Under the pieces are notes generated by a model that was not told the origin of the DNA, searched no databases, and saw nothing but the letters and a program-made list of their open reading frames with translations. Shown one piece after another: positions 24,250 to 35,700 of a DNA stretch of 64,000 bases. Every line of letters starts with the position of its first letter. The first letter of the stretch is position 1. The position numbers were made by a program, and so were the translations under genes. Origin of the DNA: Elmis aenea (taxonomy: Eukaryota; Arthropoda; Insecta; Coleoptera; Elmidae); assembly GCA_947652605.1 (NCBI GenBank), contig OX393579.1, positions 22,403,674 through 22,467,673 on the forward strand, given 5' to 3'.

Positions 24250-27200
24250 GGCGGATTACTGGAAATCGCAGGCCAGAAAATATTGTGATTTTTGTAAATG
24301 CTGGATAGCTGATAATAAACCTGTAAGTTTTTGTAATTCTTGCATAAATAGTTACAACAAAATAAGTATTTTTGCAACCCACAGATTTAGTGCAAGGTAA
24401 TATTGTACGTCTTTTGAATTAGTTTTGAAAATTGTTTGTTGTACTTAGTAATTATATTTTTTACTTTTTTTTTAAGTATGCTAACCTTTGAAATTTTTTT
24501 CACCTATATTTTATACAATTGTGTATTTTTTATATTTTCAGCCATAATATAAAATTTACTGATTTTGAAAAGTTAAATAATAACTGTTAAAAATACATTA
24601 AAGCATTTAATAAATATTTGTTATTTAAAGTTGGTTTTCTACCATTTATTAATCTAAAGTTTTTGAAATTATTTCTAAAAACGAATGCCATATTTGAGGG
24701 GGTAGTGATTTCTGGTATGTTTAAACAGGGTGTTTCTGTTTCTATCTTTATAACGCAGGGATGGAAAACGTAACGTAACGATACCCGATAACGTTATAAT
24801 AACGATTCAACTATAATTTTTTATACAATAACGTAACGATATTTTTATAACGTTATATAACGTTATAATAACCGATAACGTTTCGTTAACAGTTATTTGG
24901 TATCGTTATTCTCTATAAATTAAATTTTTATATGGCGATCTTTTAATTTTCAGAAGATATAATATTTTGTTTGTATTTTAGAAATTAAAATGAAAATAAA
25001 ATATCTCAACCTCAACGTAATTTTGTAGGTACTACTTTTTAAATTTACATTTACAGATCCCAAAAGAAATTTCAGAGTTACAAATAAAAATTATTTTTAT
25101 ACAGAATGTTTCTTAAATAATTCGAAAAAATTCGGGAGGTGATACTTAGTCGAAAATGAAGAGGGCTCTTTCATATATTTTTTTTCTTTAGGGTCTCCTT
25201 TCGGAGTTACACTCCCCTAAAGGGGATTGGTAAAATTGGGTTTTTATTTTATTTCCCAAATTTGGATAAATGTGGGAGATTTGTACTTATAAAAAGGTTT
25301 CCCATAGTAATATTTTTAATCATCTCTCACCTTCACAGGGGGCTGAAAACTGCGACCCCTGTTGGTTTTTTTATCAGGACTTTTTGGTGGGTTGAAATCT
25401 AGCAATTTTAAATTTTCTTTAAAAACTTGATTTATTTAGAAGTTTTTTTTTTCTTCTTTAACTACAGTTTTCGAGTAAATTATATGAATGAACATGAACC
25501 ATCAAATATTCCAATATAAAACGATATTGAATAGAAGTGACGGGTGTAATTCATTTTTACGTTTACGCGGCGACAACGCTAAAACGCCCGTCAATTCTAC
25601 CCAATATGATCATAAACATCATATTCACTCATTTAATTTTTTTACTAAAAACTAAGATTTACGAGAAAAACTAAAGAACAAAAAAAGGTTCTTAATAAAT
25701 GAAACTAACAAAAAATTTGTTTTGCAAAATTTCAACTCACCAAAAAGTTCTGATTAAAAAACCAACAGGGGTCGCACTTATCAGCCCCCTATGAAGGTGG
25801 AAGATGATTGAAAATAATGCTATGGGAAACCTTTTAATAAGTATAAAACATCTATCAAATATCATTCTCCTACATTTATCTAAATTTGAGAAATAAAATA
25901 AAAACCTAATTTTATCGCTCCCCTTTAGGGGGGTGTAACTCCGAAAGGAGACGTCTAAGAAAAAATTGTTATATAAAAGACCCCACTTTATTTTCAATAA
26001 GGAATCACCTTCCGAATTTTTTCGCATTATTTAAGAAACACCCTGTATATCATAATTTATGTAACGTTATATAACATAACAATTCATTTTTTTAACGTTA
26101 TTTATAACGTTATGTAACGAAAACAAATAATAAATAACGTTATACAATAACGTAACGATTTAAAACGTTATTCCATCCCTGTATTATAAGTTTAAGAATT
26201 TTTATTGTTCAGTGTATCAAGCCGGAACATGCTAAAACGACACTCCGGAACTTTGTTTCAGAACTCGAATATGTTCCAGTTTTTAAAATTGTATGTTTGT
26301 TACATTAATTGAGTCAACTAGTTATTATTATTTTACTTAAATTTAAGTGTTTTCACCATACTTATTTAAATATTTAAATGTCGAATTTCTTTTTTCTTTC
26401 ATAATTTTTTTGTCTTGGTTGTTAAAACAATTTTATTTGTACTTTTTTAAGGTAATTTTAGGTGTTAAAAAAATCTAAAATAACAGTTACATTCTCCATT
26501 AAAAAATACCTTAAGAAAGTACAAATAAAATTGTTCTAACAATTAAGACCAAAAAGTTATGAGAGAAAAAAGAAATTCGACATTTTCATATTTTTTGCTG
26601 TAACATATGAAGCACGAAGAATTTCGTACTTTTAAAAATTGATTGTGGCTTCTCTCATACTAAGGAATCATTGATCTAATTTAAACAAACCTGTATCTCT
26701 CATAATAAGTGAGATCCCCCATGCTGGAAATGTAATCTGGGACACCCTGTATATGTGAAAATAATTTGAATTTCATATTTACGTCAATACAGTGGTGAGC
26801 TATGAAATTTTTAACAAAGGGCTCGCTCATAGTTAAATAAAAACAGAAAAATAATGTTAATTATGTTGGAAAAAAAATGTCATTTTAAATTCAAACGTGA
26901 ATAATCGAGTGATTGAACATAATTCAAAAAATTCTATTGTGTGACGGGTTATTCTAAATTTAATCGTCATTGCTTGATAGGCATGACTTCGTCGCTTTAC
27001 AAATGTATGTAATGACAATGATTTTAAGATATATTTTTTCCTGAGAAAATGGTTAACAAGAAGAACAAGGGGCTCGCAAATTAAGGAATAATTTAACAAA
27101 GGGCTCGCGTGAGCCCCCTACAGCTCACCACTGCGTCAATATAAGATGTCCATTACTGACTGCAATAAATCTGCAACAGAAGAGATCTACTTAATAATTC

Positions 27201-28743
27201 AAAGTATAGGGCGGTCCAAATTCGACCTGCTTAATATTAAAGATAAAGAAATGGTTTGGTCATTTTAATGTGTTTTTTTCCATATTATTCCATTATCCAT
27301 ATTCTGTATGCAGAGTGCAATTTCGTCAATGATTTCCTGTTTTATTCTTGAGGCTTTCGCGGCCGTTATCCATAATACAATCTTGGTTTCCGGGTTTGGA
27401 ACCGCGTCTTCTATATTTAGAAGTAGTTAACTATTTCTAAATATAGAAGACGCGGTTCCAAACCCGGAAACTAAGATTGTATTATAGATTTCCTGTTTAA
27501 TTTTGATTTCTGAAAAAATAAAAGGTACTGCTATTTTTAAATTTTGTTGGTGTATAAAAAGTAAAAATGTGGGTATTGTGCATTATTATGATATTTTAGA
27601 TTATTTCGGTTTTCCTTTAATAACCCCGCTTTAAAAAAAATTATAATAATTCAATAAAAAAAGCATTATTTTGTTGTAATTATTATTCACAAAAATAACA
27701 AATTTTTATGTGATTTAAAAAAAAATCATTTGTAGAGTGTTGAATTTCATGAAAAAGGAAGAAGACATAAAGAAAATGTATCAAAACGGCTAAAGACTAT
27801 TCAAAAGAAAACCAAAAAAGATGAAAGAGATGCATTCAAAGTTGATGTTGCACTACAGAAAATGGAATCTGCTGCATTGGAGGCATATCGAAGGGACGTT
27901 GAATCAAATGCTGATCTTACATCCATTGCAATCAATCGTAAAGTTCAAGACGATAATTTGGAAATAAATGGTTCAAAAAAACAATGGCATGAAGCCAAAT
28001 CTAAAGAAGGACACACATATTATTGGCATGTTGTAACTAATGGTATTGTTTTTCCTTTTTTGTATGTTGAAGCATTTGTGAATGTTGTAAATTTTTGCAC
28101 AGAAACAGTGTGGGATCCTCCCACAGAGGGATATCTCAGTTTGGCTGAGCAAAAACAACAGCATGAGGATCAAACAAAAGTGCAGTTAAAGGCAATGCAA
28201 AAATTTGATAAAGTTCACGAAAAACTTCGGTAATTAAACTTAGTTTGTGGAAATACAAAAAGTCCATTATTTATTGTTTGTTACAGGAGGCAAGAAGAAA
28301 TTAAAGAGCAAGAAGAAGAGAGGGCAAGATTAGCAAGAGAAAAATTAAAAGAAAGGCGGGTAGAAGATATAGAGCCAGTCGTTTGTGGCCCTATCATTCC
28401 TCCTGGAAAAACGGATCCGTATGGAGGATGGCAAACTATTAAAACAAGGTAACCAGCCGTTTCCATCATCTTTTTTCTGTTTTGTAGTAATTTATTTGAT
28501 CAAATTATCAGCAGATACTAGTAAAACTTTATTTGTTATAGTACAACTCTGGTGGATTTGCAATTACCTCAACAGGAATACACCTTGGATGTACCTGTAA
28601 TAGAACTAGAACCAGAGCCTGTTGTTAAAGAATTTAAAGAAAAGACAATTGAGAGTTTGGGTGGTGGCAGCACGGAATTCAAAAAACGAAAATTTGGTTC
28701 ATCTTCGAAACGTAACACACGACAACGATTAGATGATGATTAG
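24250..28743 (+). CDS. WBP4: WW domain-binding protein 4 (FBP21), spliceosomal
   Basis: Five exons join in phase: 24250-24322, 27736-28042, 28103-28229, 28287-28448 and 28542-28743. The first begins right after TTTTGCAG with GGCGGATTAC; an upstream exon ending in AT would complete ATG-GCG, giving MADYWKSQARKYCDFCKCWI, which matches the family N-terminus. The product is about 290 residues. It has a U1C/matrin-type zinc finger (C13, C16 and the histidines of SVEFHEKGRRH), a charged helix, one WW domain (W-EAKSKEGHTYYWHVVTN joined to ETVWDPP), a Lys/Glu-rich helix, the GPIIPPGKTDPYGGWQTIK region and a basic C-terminus ending RQRLDDD. Vertebrate FBP21 has two WW domains; only one is visible here. 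It is a nuclear pre-mRNA splicing factor associated with U2 and B complexes. Intron 1 is 3413 nt and full of transposons. The 60-nt intron inside the WW domain is stop-free and in frame. An in-frame ATG at 24206 would instead read through the acceptor and is less likely. Confidence 0.9.
24756..26181. mobile_element. hAT-like word-repeat element with TAACGTTAT words, interrupted
   Basis: The ends are CAGGGATGGAAAACGT and ACGTTATTCCATCCCTG. Both flanks of the nested foldback are crowded with AACGTAACG, TAACGTTAT and ATAACGTTATA words (24767-24912 and 26060-26172). The terminus CAGGGATGG is hAT-like, but the flanking 8-mers (TTATAACG and TATTATAA) do not match, so insertion age or boundary is uncertain. 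The foldback at 25102-26045 lies inside it. Confidence 0.65.
25102..26045. mobile_element. Foldback element, TA-flanked, 944 bp, nested
   Basis: The left end CAGAATGTTTCTTAAATAAT and right end ATTATTTAAGAAACACCCTG are inverted and flanked by TA. The arms pair over most of the element: GGTCTCCTTTCGGAGTTACA answers TGTAACTCCGAAAGGAGACG, and ACAGGGGGCTGA answers TCAGCCCCCTAT. It lies in WBP4 intron 1, inside the TAACGTTAT element. Confidence 0.85.
26330..26749. mobile_element. Truncated foldback element, right end intact
   Basis: The right end GGGACACCCTG at 26739-26749 is followed by TA. Upstream, 26379-26450 and 26510-26583 are inverted copies (GTCGAATTTCTTTTTTCTTT and AAAGAAATTCGAC). No matching left terminus was found. 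Confidence 0.6.
26790..27133. mobile_element. hAT-like MITE, exact 8-bp target duplication
   Basis: The ends are CAGTGGTGAGCTATGAAA and CAGCTCACCACTG, with AACAAAGGGCTCGC present near both ends. The exact direct repeat CGTCAATA stands on both sides (26782-26789 and 27134-27141). It is 344 bp long, non-coding, and lies in WBP4 intron 1. Confidence 0.9.
27369..27487. repeat. Near-perfect 119-bp hairpin in WBP4 intron 1
   Basis: CATAATACAATCTTGGTTTC runs into CGGGTTTGGAACCGCGTCTT and CTATATTTAGAA, and after a short loop the whole is repeated inverted, with only about one mismatch seen in 53 bp per arm. GATTTCCTGTTTTATT and GATTTCCTGTTTAATT flank it as imperfect direct repeats. It lies about 250 nt before exon 2. 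It is probably a recently inserted palindromic element. Confidence 0.75.
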
Positions 28744-28791
28744 TTTTATATCAAACATAATATTTTACTTTAAGTGTATCATAAGTATATC

Positions 28792-28797
28792 AATAAA
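28792..28797 (+). terminator. Polyadenylation signal of WBP4
   Basis: AATAAA, 49 nt past the stop codon of WBP4. Confidence 0.65.
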
Positions 28798-29723
28798 GAC
28801 TTAATTAAGTATTATTAATTTGTTAAAATTTCCATGCCTATTCTCATCAAATATAAGTTTTTTTAAATTGTTGCATTTTATTTATAATATACAGTTGGTC
28901 CAAAATAACTGCTGTCATAAGGGTTTTATGAACTATTAGATATTAAAATGGTTAAATAACAATTACATGCAACCTAATTTGAAAATCTGAAACATTTCGA
29001 AAAAAGGGTGGCATTTAATTTTTTGATGTAATTTCAAATGTTTTATAATTAACTTTTTTATTTCTTAAAAACATACTGAATAGACAATTCCGAACACAAC
29101 AAAAAAATGATGTAGAGGAGTACTATTTAATTTATGCCATGTTCAAATATGTAAGATGAAATCGTACTTAATTTAATAACTAATTCATGCAATTTAAATC
29201 TGATTGCATAAGACCAAGTCAGAAATTGCATAACATTTTTTGATATTACTATGTCAATTGAGTTACGAGAGAAAAGTTGTAAATTTTATTTGTGTGCAGA
29301 ATTTAAATATGTCATTTGTTTTCATCATTTTAGTCCATTGCAAATTGCAAGTTGTCTTAATGATATTGATATGAAAGTAATTATTTTTTGTTTTATAGTT
29401 AATAATCGATTTTTCAAAATAATTCTGTCGTTGAGGACACCCTCTGCTGTAACTTAACGCTGTAACGAAACTTCTCATAACATGTTATTTTTCTAACAAA
29501 TAAAAAATGTATGTAGTCACCTCTCTGTTAATGGAACAAATGCTTGTAAGTCCGTGCCACTTCAGATATTGAAAACCGCTGCTTAGTAAAATGATGTAGC
29601 CAACATCACAGCGCATTAAGCAAACATTAACTGTCAAGTGCGGGTGTTGTCTGTGCGGCAGTGTTGTGTTTGTCGACCAATTGTTGTTTTGTATTAATAA
29701 ATGGCTTTTATGTAGTTTTTAAC
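28798..29723. promoter_or_regulatory. Interval between WBP4 and Hip1 with the Hip1 5' region
   Basis: About 0.9 kb with no further coding signal. The last 150 bp before the Hip1 ATG are slightly richer in G (GCGGGTGTTGTCTGTGCGGC near 29640), which suits a 5' UTR and promoter. No TATA box can be assigned. Confidence 0.4.
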
Positions 29724-32700
29724 ATGGCTTCTTTATCTTTGCCACGAGTTTTACATCCAAGAAAGACAAGTTTGGAAATAGAACGAGAAAACTTTGAAAA
29801 ATCACAGGTATGTATGCGAGGTTATTGTTGGCGGCTTGTGTGTTACTGTTTTGAACGTTTACCAAAACTGCTTTTTTATGTGGCGTAATAATTTTTTGAA
29901 AACTATTATTGGTTTTTGGAAATATGCAATTGTCCCTATTCCTTTTGTTTGTCAATTGTTTTACAAATACTGACAACTATTTTGTCCCCTCGCATTTGTG
30001 AATGAATCAAACATTTGAATGATGTGTTATTCAATTATTTTTTAATGAATCAAAACACGTGCAATATTTGAATAACTTAGGAATTTATCTTAAATAACTG
30101 ACTTATTAGTCTACAGCTGAGGGTAAAGTTAGATATTTTGTAATTTTATATGGATAAATCACGGTTAAACAAATGTTCTACAGTCTACACGAAGTTGACA
30201 TGCGTTACTCCGCTTTCACATTTTTTTAGTTTGTTAAATTTTAAAGTAACATTACGTCAACACTACAGTCCGTAAACAAATACATAGTTTCCAAGTATTT
30301 TGCACATGTTAACGTGGTTTTTAAGAGGAGATTGTGTAGGATGTGTGAGTCATTCGACCAATTACTATTCAAGTCATCAAGTGTTTAAATCACATATGTA
30401 ATTTAAAAAAACCATAATGAATTTTGTGAACTAATATACATTTTGTAGCATTGTGGTTTTCATTAACACTTATATTAAAAATTTAAGTTTTAGCAGAAAT
30501 AAAATTTTGGTGAATTGAATTAAGAAGTAATGATAGAATTTAAAAAGAACTTGATCAGGTTGATAAAAAACACTTGCATAAATATGCCTTTTTTTAATAT
30601 TGGCACTATTAAGTGATAATTTAGGGAGATTGTAATCTGAACTTGAATCTAGGGAAAACTGTTAAGCTGATATAGACTATAGACGCTACATAGAATACAA
30701 AAAATTACACTTAAAGAATAATTCTAAATTTTTTTGCTTACTTGCAAAGAACAATTTATTATAAATAATCTTTATACCTAAACAATTTATGGTGATTATT
30801 ATGTTGAATGAAACCTTATGTTGTATGAATGTATAGGACCGCATTAAGGGCAATTCAACCCTGGACTAAGTTTTTAGCTGAAGCCTCTAAAAATATAGAG
30901 GTACAAAAAAGTCATCCAGCTTAAATAGTCGCCCCTTTAAAATTTCAATGAAAAGGTTTCCTAATTCAGAACTTACTTTTCTCATACGGGAAAAAAACGA
31001 AATAGCCTGAAATAATACCTACTAATAGATAATTTTTTAATATTATAATGCTTAATTTATTCGTGAATTTCGTACTACTAGGGTTGTCTATTTTTAATAA
31101 ATTCAAATATGCGATTTTTAACATACAATTTGTAATTTTTCATGTAATTAAAGTTAGTTTTTGTTTTATTTTTTAAATTATTGTGTATAAAAAAATACTT
31201 CCCTAAGGTAGTCTCGTAAATTTTGTTCATTGTGTCTATAAAGCTTGATTAGTAACCCAAATACATTTATAATAAATGTTCTCGATATTTGTGTAATGGT
31301 TTGTTGTTTAATTTAATATTGTTGATATCATTTGTTGGCAATTAAAAGTGAATTATGCAGTTTTTGTAAATCTTATTAATTATCACAGTTGGCGGATTCG
31401 TACAGCACTTTTATGATTTTAAAACAATGTAATCAGTAATGAATGCCTGTTGTAAATACAGTTCCGTCAACGTGGGCAGAAAATACTACCTACTTTATAC
31501 ACGACTGAATGCATTTCGTTTTAATCAGGAAGACTACAGTTTTCAAGTCGTGCATTGTTGGTTAAGGAATGTTTATTTCTCTAGGAAACGTACGGCTATT
31601 AGTTAGCCGCATTCTAATTTAAGACAAGCTGTAAAAATAGCGTTTTTGTTTGAGGTATTTCAGCTTATTTTTTAAGTGGTTGTCACTGGGAATTAAAAAT
31701 TTGTTGACTTCTGGAATTACAGGTAGTTATGTAAATGTATCGTTGCGCAAAACAAAAAAAAAAAAAAACACGAAAGAGTTGTCGAATAATTCATCTTATT
31801 TATAATTTTGTACAGGGTGGACCAAATTCGAATGTTTTACGGGTATCTGAAATCGGTGTTTTGGGCTATTTTTTGAGAAAATAACGCCTATGCTATTAGA
31901 TATTTTATATCGCTTTCCATTTTGGCACTACAGACGAAAAATTAAATTTCATCAATTTTGAAAATTTTCTTTAACGTCTTGATTTATTTAAATACAACAA
32001 AATATTATCAAGGATTTTTTATACAGATTTTTATGCTTAAATTAACAACTACATTATTTTTTCTAGCGCCTTTGACCTTCGAGATAAGAAGTTAGCTTAT
32101 ATTTTTTAAATTAGTAACCCTAGTTGGTCATGACTATAAAAGTATATAAAATAATTTTTTAGCTTTTCAAAAACATAGTTAAATATACATAATTATGTAT
32201 TTTTTTGCAAAAAATAAGCGAGATATGGCTGATTTTGTAAACATTTCCTTATCAAAGTTTGCCATGATTTCGTAAACAAGTGATGTTGCAATTAGTAAAC
32301 AACTAAACGTTATTTCGAAGTAAATTCTGCAGCAGCCGCTACATTTTTATCACTTACATACTTACAATGTGTGTGAACTTCTATCATATTAAACTTTTCA
32401 AGTTCACAATACCACAATAAATAATTATAAAATATAAAAGAATACACGGATTTGCTTAAAAGTTGAAAAAAGTTACTTGGATATACGTTAAGTTTAATAA
32501 TTATTGCAATTAATAATGAAATTATTGCAACATAACTTGTTTACGAAATCATGGTAAACTTTGATTAGGAAATTTTTGCAAAATTAGCCATATCTCGGTT
32601 GTTAAATATAAGTATAAAACTATATATTTTTGAAAATTAAAAAAAAATTCACCTTCATATAATCATGGCCAACTAGTAGGGATGGGCGATATATCGATAA

Positions 32701-35700
32701 ATATCGAAATAATTTTGATCTCGATATATCGAAATTTCGATATCGACATACCGATATTCGTTATTTTCGATATATTCAATATCTTGATAACATTTTGTTC
32801 CGTTTTGATAAATAAAGAAGTTATAGTAAATGTTTAAAAATGATGAAATTTAATTTTTTGTCTGTAGTGTCAAAATGGAAAGCGATATAAAAAATCTGAT
32901 AACGTAGGGGCTATTTTCTCAAAAAATAGCCCAAGAGACCGATATCAGATTTTCGCTAACTACAGGTATTACAGCAACCGAGATACCCCGTAAAACATTC
33001 GAATTTGGTCCACCCTCTATTTTTAAGGGTTAATCTTAAGTATTTTTAAATATTTGGTCACGTTTCGCGACTCAAGAAAAATCTTTTGTGATTTAACTTT
33101 CAGTCGATGTGGTTTACATTCGTTTGTCTAGCTGTCATTACAAATAAAATTAGTTTTTAACCCCTAACGCTATCAGAGCGACAACATATTGACGCATGCA
33201 GTAATTACTTAAATATCCAATACACAATATAATGCATAAAGTCCCATGTGACAAAACGGCATTTTTAAAACTATGTTTTGAATATTTCTTAACAAAGTTT
33301 TCACCCGGTTGCACTGTACGGCTGGTCATACTTTTTTTTAAAAATAATTTTTAACTGCGTAATTTATAACTATTTCTACCCTTGTACGATATTTACATTA
33401 TGTTCACCTGAAGGCAACTCTAGACGATATGGCCAACGTTGGCACTTGCCACCAATAATAATTGAAAATGCAGAATGCAGGACATCCACTCGATGTCTCA
33501 TAAGGGCCATGTGAATTCGCTCATGTAAACCAACGTAGTCCAATCAAAGAAAGCACAGATGAAATATCAGTTGTAGGTGCAATTAGCCCGTTATCATGAG
33601 CTTGTTATAAGAGATAAACGGAAGAAAGAGAAAAAAGATACGGTGATTAAATATTCATGCACAATTATTCATTCTTTATTGAATTCCAACAGTCGAGAAT
33701 CATGTTCCTGTCTTTGTGATTAACATGTTTTGGATCTCAAATTACTGGAAACTTTTAGTATAACCTGAAAAATTCAATTACAAGTTCATTCTTCTACGAA
33801 TCGCTTTTTTTTTACAGTGAAATCTCTATATTCGTTAGCAGTTATATTCGTCAAATATTTCTAGCAAAACGTGCTTCTATATACGTCAAAAAATTCAATT
33901 ATCGTCACGAAAAGTCAGAAACAGACAACATTGGACAAGTTCTTTGCTAAATCGAGTGTTAAGTCAGTCGTCTGGAAAGGAACAAAAAAGACTTTAATCA
34001 CCAGAATTGGAGTTACCTAATGTTTTAATGAAAGGTGATTCCCCTTCTAAACAATAATTTATTTTCTGGCTCCTCAGTAGAGGTAAAGTTTTGGTTTAAT
34101 TTTTATTTATTTATGTATCAGATTCGGTTTAGGGAACGGATGTTTCCAATTATAGTTCATTCCTATGGAAAAAATGATTCTATTTTTGTTCGATTCAGTA
34201 TTCGACCGTGCTTTAGGAATGAATTAATGACGAAAATAGAGGTTCCACTGTATATGACTGTCAAAACTGCGAAAATAACAATCGTCTGGACGTTCCCGCC
34301 GATATCTAGACCTAAATTAGCACTGGCGTTTGTTTTCTTTGATGTGTTCCAGAATCGCACCGTGAGCGAATGCATCTAACTTACTGGCCCCTAGTGACAT
34401 TTGAGTTAGCTACTGATGTAAGGGATGCCAGATTTTAGAAAATCAAATACGGGCGGGGCCTTGGGCGTTAAAAAAAGCCACTGGGAGCCCTAAAGCGTTT
34501 TTATTGAATGACATGTATGAACATTATAATAATTTTTGGCGCTTCAGGCCTCATATTTAGGAATATTTTTAGCATTCTATAAACTGTAAACATAATTATT
34601 TTATTGTATCGTTTTGTCTATTACAGCGGTTCTCAACCTTTTAATTAATAAAAAAAAACTCGAACATTTTGGTACCACCACCATACATATGCAAAAATAA
34701 TTATCCCGCGACATATTAAGTTGTAAAGAATGAGCAATCTAGTATAACTATTACATATATTATATTTCGCGTGCCACTTTTTTCGAAAGGACCAGTGGTG
34801 GTACGTGTACCACCGGTTGAGAGCCGCTGGTCGATTGTTATAATTCGACTTATACTTTTACTCCCAAGTTTTCTTAAATTGTCAGTTTTATGATTTAGAA
34901 TTCAATTTGAAATTCGAAAAGTATATTAAAAATAATACCTAATTGCTTGACGTAATATTTATAATTTTATCTTTTCATTAAATTACGGGACAATATTGTC
35001 CCGACAAACACAATACGGGACAGCAAAATCTGACATAAAATACGGGACAGTCCCGTATATACGGGAAGTCTGGCAACCCCAGTTGGAGTATGAAATTCGT
35101 ACACACGACGGCCAATCGTAGAGTTTTTCAATGTTGGCCATGTCTTCTGCAGCCGGCTTAATTTTTGTAGATCTGTGTTTCACACTTAGTTCGTTTTAAG
35201 TAAGATCTGCAGGCAGAATAATTATAATATGCAATTTATACGTCTTTGTTTACCGAATAACCGGCAGAAAATTCTGAATTACCGGTAAGTTAAGGATTTT
35301 TGCGTCACTTATTGCCAAGCCGGTTTACCAACATTACAGTCCCCAATTGTCATTAAATAAACTAATTGTAAGTCATTGCCAAACTGAATATAGTTTTACA
35401 TAAACTGTTCTGCTGTTGCAAAACTTATGCGGTAAAAAACGCTGATAAGTTTCTTTCGAGAGACCACATTAATGGGAAAAAAGTTTGTCAGAAAATTAGT
35501 CATTATTTGCGTTAAATTTTTTTGTACATATTGAATTAGTTATTAACGCAACCACGTAATCAATGTAATATTGATGATAAACATTATTTATCTGTACCAC
35601 TTAAAGTAAACTGAGGTGAAATGTATGTATGAGTACGTGTTGAACTGTTGATAGTGTACAGGTTTTTTTATTGTGTTATTGTATTGAGAGAGTTACTTGA

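Noticed and set aside
34035..34379. 114-residue plus frame
   Set aside because: Crosses the right end of the pogo-like relic and has no motif of its own.
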